Assembly (NCBI GenBank): GCA_043727235.1 | Contig: JAYSYX010000360.1 | Coordinates: forward strand, 1-21,687 | DNA from: UBA7236 sp043727235 | GTDB lineage: Bacteria; Bacteroidota; Bacteroidia; Chitinophagales; BACL12 | Direction of reading: 5' to 3' | DNA length: 21,687 bases | Shown: one piece after another, positions 6,944 through 14,152 of the stretch | Layout: each line of letters starts with the position of its first letter | Position numbering within the stretch: position 1 is the stretch's first letter | The notes under the pieces: model-generated | The model's input: the letters and a program-made list of their open reading frames with translations, nothing else | Database searches by the model: none | What the model was told of the DNA's origin: nothing | Translations under genes and position numbers: made by a program

Positions 6944-6967
6944 TCATCCTGTTTGTTTGCAGGATGA
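6944..6967 (-). terminator. gap: Probable gap transcript terminator hairpin
   Basis: On the minus strand TCATCCTG and CAGGATGA form an 8-bp stem with an 8-base loop, 10 bp past the gap stop codon. The tail is AT-rich (TATATAGTG) rather than a clean T-run, so termination here is plausible but not certain. Confidence 0.5.
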
Positions 6968-6977
6968 ATTTAATTAT

Positions 6978-8426
6978 TTAATAATATCTCAAACGAATAA
7001 CACCTGCAAGATACTTCGATAAACGAACTACTTGTTTGGTATATCCAAATTCATTATCATACCAGCAATATAACACAACACTTTTTCCATCTTTGGAAAC
7101 AATGGTAGCAGGAGCATCAACAATAACACAATGGCTGTTACCGATACAATCGCTGCTCACAATTTCCAAACTCATGCTGTAATCGATCTGTTCAACAAGT
7201 TGACCATGTGATGATGCCTCTTTAAGCACATTATTCACTTCTTCAATGGTAACATTTTTCTTAAGTGTTAAATTCATGATGGCTAAAGAAACATCAGGTG
7301 TGGGAACACGAATTGCATTGCCTGTAAATTTTCCTGCAAGATCAGGTAAAACTTTTGCCACTGCACTTGCTGCACCTGTTTCTGTTATTACCATATTCAT
7401 GGGTGCAGAACGGCCTCTGCGAGATTTTTTGTGATAATTATCCAATAAATTCTGATCGTTCGTATAACTGTGTACAGTTTCAAGATGGCCATGGTCTATA
7501 CCGAAAGCATTTTCCATCACATGTAAAATTGGCACAACTGCATTTGTAGTACAACTTGCCGCGGAAAATATTGTTTCTTTAGCTATGTCAAATTTCTCGT
7601 GATTTATGCCATGAACAATATTGGGAATGTCGCCTTTTCCCGGAGCAGTAAGTAATACCTGGCTTACACCTTTTGCCTCGAGGTGTTTTGCGAGTTTTTC
7701 ACGTTCACGAGAAATACCGGTATTGTCTATAACGAGTGCTTCATTTATATCATAAGCAGTGTAATCAATGCTTTCAGGTTTATCACCAGCTATCATATAT
7801 ACAGTATGCCCGTTTATGATCAATGCTTTATTTGCAAGGTCCTCTACAACTGTTCCCTGAAATTTTCCATGAATGGAGTCGCGTCGAAGTAAACTTGCGC
7901 GTTTTATAATGTCCTCATCCGAATTTGAACGCGTAACAATTGCTCTTAAGCGAAGTTGTTCGCCTTTTCCAGCTTCATTAATAATAATTCGAGCAGCAAT
8001 ACGACCAATTCGGCCAAAACCATATAAAACCACATCCTTTGGTTTAAGCACTAATTTATCTTTTCCGATAAAATCGGCCATTTTATCTATTACAAATGCA
8101 TCATGACTTGCGTATTTCGACCCTTCAGACAGCCATTCGCTTCCCAAACGACCCAGATCTATTCGTGATGGTGCAAGATCGAGTTTTGTTATGGCTTGAG
8201 TAAGGGCCAAAGAGATCTCTATGGTAAGAGGGCGATTTAAAAAACGCTGCGCATATAAGTGGTGATTCAATATCTCACTTGCACGGGCATCTACCAGTTG
8301 ACGTCGAAAAATAATGAGTTCCACTGATTTGTCGTACCAAAGTTGCGACGCCAAAGCACTTAGCTCTACAGCGGCCTTTTCTTTCTGGTTCCACTCCTTA
8401 AGGGTAAGTTCATACGAGTTGTTCAT
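6978..8426 (-). CDS. gap: Glyceraldehyde-3-phosphate dehydrogenase, long Bacteroidota form
   Basis: 482 aa from the ATG at 8426 (MNNSYELTLKEW). An in-frame upstream start at 8468 is rejected because it would begin upstream of the likely promoter. About 128 residues of mostly helical extension precede the NAD-binding fold, which starts at YGFGRIGR (135-142). The catalytic pair is intact: C292 in SAASCTTN and H319 in HSYTNDQ. The C terminus has the usual WYDNEFGY. Typical GAPDH has about 335 residues; forms of about 480 with this N-terminal extension are known in Bacteroidota. The enzyme interconverts glyceraldehyde-3-phosphate and 1,3-bisphosphoglycerate in glycolysis and gluconeogenesis. Cofactor preference and direction cannot be read safely. 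It is monocistronic, with its own promoter candidate and a 3' hairpin. Confidence 0.93.
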   Translation of the reverse strand: MNNSYELTLKEWNQKEKAAVELSALASQLWYDKSVELIIFRRQLVDARASEILNHHLYAQRFLNRPLTIEISLALTQAITKLDLAPSRIDLGRLGSEWLSEGSKYASHDAFVIDKMADFIGKDKLVLKPKDVVLYGFGRIGRIAARIIINEAGKGEQLRLRAIVTRSNSDEDIIKRASLLRRDSIHGKFQGTVVEDLANKALIINGHTVYMIAGDKPESIDYTAYDINEALVIDNTGISREREKLAKHLEAKGVSQVLLTAPGKGDIPNIVHGINHEKFDIAKETIFSAASCTTNAVVPILHVMENAFGIDHGHLETVHSYTNDQNLLDNYHKKSRRGRSAPMNMVITETGAASAVAKVLPDLAGKFTGNAIRVPTPDVSLAIMNLTLKKNVTIEEVNNVLKEASSHGQLVEQIDYSMSLEIVSSDCIGNSHCVIVDAPATIVSKDGKSVVLYCWYDNEFGYTKQVVRLSKYLAGVIRLRYY

Positions 8427-8465
8427 AATAAAAGCTCTTGTTTTGTAGGTTATTTTTTGAGAGCA

Positions 8466-8473
8466 CAAAGTTA
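8466..8473 (-). promoter_or_regulatory. gap: -7 promoter element of gap
   Basis: The minus strand reads TAACTTTG, a perfect TAnnTTTG match 39 bp upstream of the gap ATG. No convincing -33 TTG lies at the usual spacing. Instead a 10-bp perfect palindrome GCAGAGCTGC (8485-8494) sits about 12 bp further upstream, where a regulator could bind. Confidence 0.45.
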
Positions 8474-8583
8474 ATGAATGACCCGCAGAGCTGCTCTAAA
8501 TTTCTGAAAATTGATGGATATTTTGAAAATCAACAGATTCCGAGGATATATTTACTCTATACACCAAAATTATTTGCTAAAAA

Positions 8584-8614
8584 TTTTGTATCCTTTGAAA
8601 TTATGTTATACTTG
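8584..8614 (+). promoter_or_regulatory. Bacteroidota-type promoter of the START-like gene
   Basis: TTTTG (8584-8588) and TATACTTG (8607-8614, one mismatch to TAnnTTTG) are separated by 18 bp. Initiation near 8620 gives a leader of about 30 nt to the ATG at 8650 and about 15 nt to the alternative GTG at 8635. Confidence 0.45.
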
Positions 8615-8649
8615 CAACTTATAGCTAAAATTAAGTGGCGAAGCAACGA

Positions 8650-9033
8650 ATGTCAAAAAAGAAAAAATTTACGATCGAATATATCATAAAGTCGAGTCCT
8701 TTGGTTTTATATAACTGTCTAACAACACCTACGGGTTTGCAACAGTGGTTTGCCGATACGGTTGACAATGATGGGAATACCTTCTTCTTTACCTGGCAAG
8801 GGGAGACTGATACTGCAGATCTAATCAGCACTGATGACGATGATTATATCCGTTTTCGCTGGGATTGGCAGGATGCGGAAGAATATTTCGAATTCCGCAT
8901 CGATAAAACCGAAGTTACCAACGACACGATATTATTTGTGACGGACTTCGCAGAGGATAATGAACTTGATGCCCAAAAACGCTTGTGGGATGCTCAGATA
9001 CACAATTTAATGGTTCGTATCGGTGCCACCTGA
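8650..9033 (+). CDS. START-like (SRPBCC fold) domain protein
   Basis: 127 aa from ATG 8650 (MSKKKKFTIEYIIKSSP); GTG 8635 would add five residues. The order of elements fits a single helix-grip fold: an N-terminal strand (KFTIEYIIKSS), a short helix-turn with LTTPTGLQQWFADTV, several strands (FFFTWQG, YIRFRWDW, YFEFRIDK), and a long C-terminal helix after the acidic DFAEDNELDAQKRLWDAQ. This is the AHSA1-like START_2 type widespread in Bacteroidota. Such folds bind small hydrophobic ligands or a protein partner; the ligand is unknown here. No catalytic residues or signal peptide are seen, so it is probably cytoplasmic. Its last 27 bp overlap, in antisense, the 3' end of the next gene. Confidence 0.8.
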   Translation: MSKKKKFTIEYIIKSSPLVLYNCLTTPTGLQQWFADTVDNDGNTFFFTWQGETDTADLISTDDDDYIRFRWDWQDAEEYFEFRIDKTEVTNDTILFVTDFAEDNELDAQKRLWDAQIHNLMVRIGAT

Positions 9034-9633
9034 GAGGGTTTTGAGCATGGTAATGTAAAATTCCTCCACCTGTTTGCAAATTTCACCTGTATCATTTGAT
9101 TGGATCCGCCCGGTTATTTTAAGATAACCATTTTGCTGAACCAGTTTTTTTATGTGATCATCAGCTATTTCATCTAATAAATGGGAATTTTCACTTGTAA
9201 TATCATGCTGCCAGGGGTCTTCATGTGTAGAAAAATACAAGGATCTTCCGAAAATAGTATTTTTGTTTTTTATGAAGATGGGAAGATAATATTCAGCTGA
9301 TCTTCCACCTAAAACCAAGGAAAAACTGAAATAATGCCCATACCAAAATAAGGTTCTGAATGCGAAAATATCCTGTTTACTAAACAATTTCGGGAAATCT
9401 AACATCACCCAGGGGTATGCTTGAAAATTTTCTCCCTGCGAAATTTTTCCTGTTTCACTATCTGTTCCCGAAGGGAAAATAAATTGTTTGTGTTGCACAG
9501 TATCTTTGAGACTCGTTTTGATTTGTTCGAATAAAGTATATAATTTTTGATTGACCTGTCGTTTTAAAGGAAATAATTCCCTGTTAAACATAAGGTCGGA
9601 TTCTTTATCGTCAAATTGAATTGGAGTTAGCAT
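9007..9633 (-). CDS. Unrecognised conserved-looking protein
   Basis: 208 aa; I do not recognise the family. No signal peptide or membrane helix is seen. The N terminus is helical (MFNRELFPLKRQVNQKLYTLFEQIK). The middle is aromatic-rich (FQAYPWVMLDFPKLF, then FAFRTLFWYGHYFSFSLVL), suggesting a compact globular domain. The last 60 residues are helical and charged. I take ATG 9633 because a perfect TAnnTTTG box lies 16 bp upstream of it. ATG 9591 is the alternative and would remove 14 residues. The start faces the permease start with two bases between them, and the 3' end overlaps the START-like gene by 27 bp, so all regulatory DNA for it lies within its neighbours. Confidence 0.7.
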   Translation of the reverse strand: MLTPIQFDDKESDLMFNRELFPLKRQVNQKLYTLFEQIKTSLKDTVQHKQFIFPSGTDSETGKISQGENFQAYPWVMLDFPKLFSKQDIFAFRTLFWYGHYFSFSLVLGGRSAEYYLPIFIKNKNTIFGRSLYFSTHEDPWQHDITSENSHLLDEIADDHIKKLVQQNGYLKITGRIQSNDTGEICKQVEEFYITMLKTLSGGTDTNH

Positions 9634-9635
9634 AC

Positions 9636-11060
9636 ATGAACAAGATCGACAAATATATTATAAAATCGTTTCTGGGGCCGTTTTTTATTTCCTTCATTAT
9701 TGCCTTGATCATTTTTTTGATGATCTTTTTGTGGAAGTACATTGAGGATCTCGTTGGCAAAGGTTTGGAATGGTGGGTAATACTTAAGTTACTCTTTTAT
9801 GCTTCCGCAAATATGGTCCCCCTATCGCTGCCTATTGCGGTTTTACTTGCCTGTATCATGACTTATGGAAATTTAGGGGAAAGATTTGAACTCGCGGCTT
9901 TTAAAAGTGCAGGTATTTCCATGTTTCGTTTTATGCGAAGTACAGTGGTTATCGGATTATTTATTGCGATAAGCGCTTTTCTTTTTTCCAATTATATACT
10001 CCCATCGGCCTATTTAAAATTTGTTGTCACCTTAGTGGATATTACCAAACAAAAACCGGCTTTGAATATTAAACCAAATGAATTTTATAATGAGATAGAA
10101 AATTACAGTATAATTATCGGTGGTAAAAGTGAGGATAATGTTACCATTCAGGAGGTTACTATTTATGAAGAGTTAGATAAATCCAATGATAATGTTTTAA
10201 TTGCAGAAAGCGGGAAAATGCAGACCACTTCCGACAATCAGAATTTGGTTTTTACTTTATATCACGGAAAACAATATGAGGAATTAAATTCGCAATTAAA
10301 AAATAAAAAATCGCGAGAACATGTGCGCATGAATTTTGATCAATGGGAAAAAACATTGGACCTTTCCGGTTTTCAAATGACGCATACCAGTGAGGAATTA
10401 TATTCCAATCACTACAAAATGTTAAACATCCAACAGCTTACCACTGCAATTGATTCGCTTGCGAAATACGAAATACGTCAAAAAACAACGCTCGAACCCA
10501 CTTTGCGCTCTCATTATCATTTATCGCGAGGAGGAAGCAATCAATTACCCGATACTTTGAAGTCAGGATCTGAAAAATCATTTATAGAACTCATACCCTC
10601 TGAAAACAGATATGCGGTAATAAAAGGAAGTTTACAAACAGTGCGCAGCCTTTCCGGATACAGCAACCAGATCGTTTTGCGAATGAATCTAACAGAAGAC
10701 AAAATCAGAGATCACTGGATAGAATGGCACAGAAAATTTACCTTGTCGCTGGCCTGTTTTTTATTTGTTTTTGTAGGTGCTCCGCTTGGTTCTATTATTC
10801 GAAAAGGAGGTTTCGGATTGCCGGTATTGTTCTCAATTTTCATTTTTATATTTTTTTACATTCTGAATATCAGCGGTGAAAAAATGGCAGAACAAAATTT
10901 TGTAACACCATTTATTGGAATGTGGTTATCAATTTTTGTTATCGCGCCAATTAGTTATTTTCTTACGATCAAAGCAAAAAATGATGCACCTGTTATTGAT
11001 GGGGAACTTTACAGAAGTAAACTAAATCAGATAAAACATTTTATTCTTCGCAAAAAATAA
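9636..11060 (+). CDS. LptF/LptG (YjgP/YjgQ) family permease
   Basis: 474 aa from ATG 9636 (MNKIDKYIIKSFLGPFF); an upstream TTG at 9621 is less likely. Family layout: three N-terminal membrane helices (about 15-40, 55-80 and 100-125), a long soluble periplasmic region (about 125-365) and three C-terminal helices (about 370-460). The opening IDKYIIKSFLGPF and the DHWIEWHRKFTLSLACFLF entry into helix four are typical. LptF and LptG form the inner-membrane part of the LptB2FG ABC exporter that moves lipopolysaccharide to the outer membrane. It is longer than the E. coli proteins (about 360 aa), mainly in the periplasmic region, as is common in this phylum. Whether it acts as LptF or LptG cannot be decided. 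Its TAA overlaps the next ATG by one base. Confidence 0.88.
   Translation: MNKIDKYIIKSFLGPFFISFIIALIIFLMIFLWKYIEDLVGKGLEWWVILKLLFYASANMVPLSLPIAVLLACIMTYGNLGERFELAAFKSAGISMFRFMRSTVVIGLFIAISAFLFSNYILPSAYLKFVVTLVDITKQKPALNIKPNEFYNEIENYSIIIGGKSEDNVTIQEVTIYEELDKSNDNVLIAESGKMQTTSDNQNLVFTLYHGKQYEELNSQLKNKKSREHVRMNFDQWEKTLDLSGFQMTHTSEELYSNHYKMLNIQQLTTAIDSLAKYEIRQKTTLEPTLRSHYHLSRGGSNQLPDTLKSGSEKSFIELIPSENRYAVIKGSLQTVRSLSGYSNQIVLRMNLTEDKIRDHWIEWHRKFTLSLACFLFVFVGAPLGSIIRKGGFGLPVLFSIFIFIFFYILNISGEKMAEQNFVTPFIGMWLSIFVIAPISYFLTIKAKNDAPVIDGELYRSKLNQIKHFILRKK
9650..9657 (-). promoter_or_regulatory. -7 promoter element inside the permease 5' end
   Basis: The minus strand reads TATATTTG, a perfect TAnnTTTG, ending 16 bp before the minus-strand ATG at 9633. 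It lies in codons 5-8 of the permease gene. No TTG is seen at the -33 position. Confidence 0.35.
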
Positions 11061-11716
11061 TGGTTAAATTAATCAGGGAAAATAAAATATTCTTTTTGTT
11101 ATGTCTAACCTGGTTTTTGGTTGCAGGCGCATTGCTTTTGGTCTATGACAAAGGTTCATTTTCACTTTGGATTAATAAAAACCATAACCCCTCTGCTGAT
11201 ATTTTTTTTAAATATGCTACCTGGTTGGGTGATGGATATACAATTGGCATTGTTTGTTTATTGTTGTTTTTTGTGAAATTGCGTTTTGGCGTTCTTACAT
11301 CGATAATTTCCTTCACCTCCGCATTTTTAATTTCATTATTAAAAGATTTTTTTAATGAGGCAAGGCCCTCTGTTTATTTCCAGGGTCAGGATATTCATTT
11401 CGTAGAAGGTTTAAAATTATATCAATGGCATAGTTTTCCATCCGGACATACTGCTGCGGCCTTTACTTTATTCTGTTTATTTGCGATATTCGTAAAAAAC
11501 AAAAACTACAGTTACTTGTTTTTCGGATTAGCCTTGCTTGTTGCATTATCAAGAGTATATCTCATGCAACATTTTTTGGTGGATGTTTATTTTGGTTCTT
11601 TGTTCGGATTGATATTTACTTTGGGTTTATATCAACTGCTGATGATATCTCCTATGTTCAGAAATAAAAGATGGCATGAGAGATCTTTAATTAAAGGTAG
11701 ACTGCTTAGTTCATAA
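11060..11716 (+). CDS. PAP2-family membrane phosphatase
   Basis: 218 aa with about six membrane helices. All three PAP2 signature blocks are present in order: KDFFNEARP (95-103), FPSGH (126-130) and SRVYLMQHFLVD (164-175, with catalytic H171 and D175; H130 is the acid). Bacterial members of this family remove phosphate from lipid A, undecaprenyl diphosphate or phosphatidylglycerol phosphate, working at the periplasmic face. The ATG overlaps the permease stop codon (TAATG), which implies translational coupling. With an LPS-export permease as partner, lipid A or undecaprenyl diphosphate are the likeliest substrates, but the sequence does not decide between them. Confidence 0.88.
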   Translation: MVKLIRENKIFFLLCLTWFLVAGALLLVYDKGSFSLWINKNHNPSADIFFKYATWLGDGYTIGIVCLLLFFVKLRFGVLTSIISFTSAFLISLLKDFFNEARPSVYFQGQDIHFVEGLKLYQWHSFPSGHTAAAFTLFCLFAIFVKNKNYSYLFFGLALLVALSRVYLMQHFLVDVYFGSLFGLIFTLGLYQLLMISPMFRNKRWHERSLIKGRLLSS

Positions 11717-11986
11717 CAATAGTGAGGAGAGACTGCAGGACCACACTAAGAAAGATTCACTTTGGGAATTGAAAAGGAAATCGTGTGGTAACAAAGGCAT
11801 AGCCGATTCAATAAATACTACTTGATAAATAAGCTACTTTTAAAATTGTTGAAGTAATTCCTAATTTCATCTCTCACTTTATTATTTCACCTTAAAAACG
11901 TTATTATGACACAAACGTTATGAGTGATTAGTTCTTATTGGATTTATATCACAGAACTATATCTCTCATGACCCAAATAAAACAAA

Positions 11987-11999
11987 ACCCCAGCGGGGT
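11987..11999. repeat. ACCCC-AGC-GGGGT hairpin
   Basis: Five G-C-rich pairs close a 3-base loop, followed by TCGCATTATTTTCG. It stands 24 bp upstream of the larger palindrome and may belong to the same element. Confidence 0.5.
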
Positions 12000-12023
12000 C
12001 GCATTATTTTCGATATGAACATT

Positions 12024-12065
12024 GATTATAATTACAAATCCGCCGCGGCGGATGACATTATAATC
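12024..12065. repeat. Nested palindrome with GC-rich core
   Basis: The outer arms GATTATAAT (12024-12032) and ATTATAATC (12057-12065) are perfect inverted copies. Inside them is a perfect 16-bp palindrome ATCCGCCGCGGCGGAT (12038-12053). The core is strikingly GC-rich for this DNA. The arrangement suggests a REP-like or MITE-like element or a strong RNA hairpin. No T-run follows. Confidence 0.75.
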
Positions 12066-12143
12066 TATCAAGTAACGATTCAGTTTAATAAAACCTGGAT
12101 TTAAATGACAAATCCTTAAATTTTAAAATCGAGTGAAAACAAT

Positions 12144-12893
12144 TTATTTATTCGGCGTCAAATACCCAAATTTCGCAATTCCCCATTTTTGTAAACGATA
12201 TTGCAGAGATGTTCTCAAAACACCTAAACCATATATAACACTTCGTCTGAAATTAATAGAGGAGGCATCTTCAAAATATTTGGTGGGACAAGTTACCTCC
12301 GCTATTTCATATCCGGCAAAAAATATTTGTGCAAGCATTTGATTGTCGAATACAAAATCGTCGGAATTCGCTTCATAATTTATTTTGCGTAAAACCTCAC
12401 CAGAAAATGCTCTGTAGCCGGTATGATATTCCGATAATTTTTGTCGCAACAATAAATTTTGTGAAAGTGTAAGTAAACGATTGAACACATATTTATAAAA
12501 TGGCATTCCTCCATTCAAGGCACCTCTTCCTAATATTCGGGAGGCTAAAACTACAGGATAGAGGTCCTGAGCAATAATATACGCCATACTCGCTATCAAT
12601 TTGGGGGTATATTGATAATCGGGATGCAACATGATAACAATATCCGCATCCAGCGAAAGCGCTTTATTATAACAAGATTTCTGGTTGCCGCCATATCCCT
12701 TGTTGTTTTCATGTTTAATGATATGTTTGATACCAATTCTGTTTCCAACTTCAACGGTATCATCCTTGCTCGCATCATCTACCAATACTACTTCATCCAC
12801 AATATCCATCGGAATTTCCCCATAAGTTTGTTCCAATGTTTTACCGGCATTATAGGCCGGCAGAACGATCACGATTTTTTTATTCCCTATCAT
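12144..12893 (-). CDS. Glycosyltransferase family 2, polyprenyl-phosphate sugar synthase-like
   Basis: 249 aa from ATG 12893 (MIGNKKIVIVLPAYNAGKTL). An upstream ATG at 12917 and the longer start at 12974 are rejected because a perfect TAnnTTTG box sits between them and 12893. GT-A fold features: VVLVDDASKDDT (nucleotide-binding DD at 39-40), ENNKGYGGNQ (62-71) and MLHPDYQYTP (acidic D92 standing in for the DxD metal site). This set matches the DPM1/GtrB/ArnC-like group, which loads a sugar from a nucleotide onto a polyprenyl phosphate. No C-terminal membrane helices are present, so it is a soluble or peripheral member like DPM1. It faces away from two other glycosyltransferases with 59 bp between starts, supporting shared control. 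Confidence 0.87.
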   Translation of the reverse strand: MIGNKKIVIVLPAYNAGKTLEQTYGEIPMDIVDEVVLVDDASKDDTVEVGNRIGIKHIIKHENNKGYGGNQKSCYNKALSLDADIVIMLHPDYQYTPKLIASMAYIIAQDLYPVVLASRILGRGALNGGMPFYKYVFNRLLTLSQNLLLRQKLSEYHTGYRAFSGEVLRKINYEANSDDFVFDNQMLAQIFFAGYEIAEVTCPTKYFEDASSINFRRSVIYGLGVLRTSLQYRLQKWGIAKFGYLTPNK

Positions 12894-12900
12894 GTGCGCG

Positions 12901-12908
12901 CAAAAATA
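12901..12908 (-). promoter_or_regulatory. -7 promoter element of the GT2 gene
   Basis: The minus strand reads TATTTTTG, a perfect TAnnTTTG, separated by seven bases from ATG 12893. The transcript would have a leader of only a few bases. No -33 TTG is obvious. Confidence 0.45.
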
Positions 12909-12935
12909 CGTATTCATAGCTGATTGTGGAATGCT

Positions 12936-12943
12936 TAATTTTG
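12936..12943 (+). promoter_or_regulatory. -7 promoter element of the GT4-GT2-ribBA operon
   Basis: TAATTTTG is a perfect TAnnTTTG ending nine bases before ATG 12953. It is 27 bp from the opposing box at 12901-12908, so the two promoters are back to back. It also argues against the earlier in-frame start at 12926, which lies upstream of the box. Confidence 0.45.
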
Positions 12944-12952
12944 CGGCACAAT

Positions 12953-14152
12953 ATGAATATATTATTGCTCGCAAAAAAAAATCCTTGGCCGCCTATGGAC
13001 GGCGAAGCCATAGCCATTCTTCAAATGGCTAAAGGTCTGGCTGCGAATGGCAATAATATAACCATACTTTATATGAACACACCAAAACATCATTTTGATG
13101 CAGAAAGAATCCAATTAAATGGCTTCGACAATATTAAATTTCACTCCGTTTGGGTGAATTCTGACGTGAAACCTTTGTTTGCTTTAGCCAATGGTGTAAA
13201 AAATACACCATATCATGCGGAAAGATTTTTTAGCAGAGATTACCTGAAAAAATTGACATCACTTGTTAACAACGAAATTTTTGATATTATTCAGGCAGAA
13301 GGTTTGTACCTGATCCAATATTTTTCTTTAATTCCTAAAGCTGCAAAAACCAAATTTGTTTACAGAAGCCATAATCAGGAAGGAGAGATATGGAAAAATA
13401 TCGCCGCAAATTCTAAAAACCCTTTCGAAAAATGGTATTTGAAATTGCAGTCCAAAAAATTATTTCGTTATGAAAACACAATAATAAAAAAGACAGATGC
13501 AATTGTTCCAATTTCTTTAACCGATACTGTTCATTATAAAAATATTTCTGATAAGTTGAAGGTGTATTATTCTCCAACAGGAATTGATGTAGAAAATATC
13601 CCGGACAATTTCGCAGAAATAAATGGCACAGATCTTTATTTTATTGGCGGCTTGGACTGGCTTCCGAATACGGAGGGATTATTATGGTTCGTTCATAAAA
13701 TTTTCCCGGCAATAAAAAAATTATTCCCAGCTATCATATTTCATGTTGCAGGAAGAAATGCACCGGTATGGCTTGGGGAGAAATTGTTTGGAGTTGAGGG
13801 TGTTCAATATCATGGAGAAGTGTCGAATGCCTTTGAATTTATTCAGGATAAATTTATCTGTATAGTGCCTTTATTATCCGGTAGTGGAATGAAACTGAAG
13901 ATCATGGAAGCAATGGCTATGGAAAAGCCTGTAATAACTACTATTAAAGGCGCAGAGGGCATGCCTGCCGGGGTGAATGAACATATTTCCATTGCAGTTT
14001 CTGATGCTGATTTTATTCGAATGTTAAGCGACCTAATCAATAATAAAACTAGTACAATGCAAAAAGCCAAAGTCGCAAAACATTTTGTTGTGCGACACCT
14101 AAATAATAATACACTCACAAAACAATTAACCGATTTTTATTCCAATTTATAG
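12953..14152 (+). CDS. Glycosyltransferase family 4 (GT-B fold)
   Basis: 399 aa from ATG 12953 (MNILLLAKKNPWPPMDGEAIAI). The N-terminal half has the PWPPMDG acceptor-side glycine loop typical of one GT4 subgroup. The C-terminal half has LYFIGGLDWLPNTEGLLWF, HVAGRN, and the donor-binding segment PLLSGSGMKLKIMEAMAMEKP. There the first Glu of the classic E-x7-E is replaced and the second (in IMEAMA) is kept, which is usual for this subgroup. It transfers a sugar from a nucleotide donor; the acceptor is unknown. Its stop codon TAG is directly followed by the ATG of the next gene with no spacer, so the two are translated in series. Confidence 0.87.
   Translation: MNILLLAKKNPWPPMDGEAIAILQMAKGLAANGNNITILYMNTPKHHFDAERIQLNGFDNIKFHSVWVNSDVKPLFALANGVKNTPYHAERFFSRDYLKKLTSLVNNEIFDIIQAEGLYLIQYFSLIPKAAKTKFVYRSHNQEGEIWKNIAANSKNPFEKWYLKLQSKKLFRYENTIIKKTDAIVPISLTDTVHYKNISDKLKVYYSPTGIDVENIPDNFAEINGTDLYFIGGLDWLPNTEGLLWFVHKIFPAIKKLFPAIIFHVAGRNAPVWLGEKLFGVEGVQYHGEVSNAFEFIQDKFICIVPLLSGSGMKLKIMEAMAMEKPVITTIKGAEGMPAGVNEHISIAVSDADFIRMLSDLINNKTSTMQKAKVAKHFVVRHLNNNTLTKQLTDFYSNL

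Larger units (their letters stand above)
11717..12143. other. 427-bp intergenic region between convergent genes
   Basis: No coding frame is convincing here. AACGTTAT occurs twice (11897-11904 and 11914-11921) with 9 bp between. Two palindromic elements, annotated separately, fill 11987-12065. GGATTT/AAATCC at 12097-12115 is a weak hairpin placed where the minus-strand glycosyltransferase transcript would end. There is no T-run good enough to call a terminator for either flanking gene. Confidence 0.5.

Noticed and set aside
12926..12974. Overlapping longer starts for the two divergent glycosyltransferases
   Set aside because: These would place coding sequence over both perfect -7 boxes and add residues before clear family N termini.
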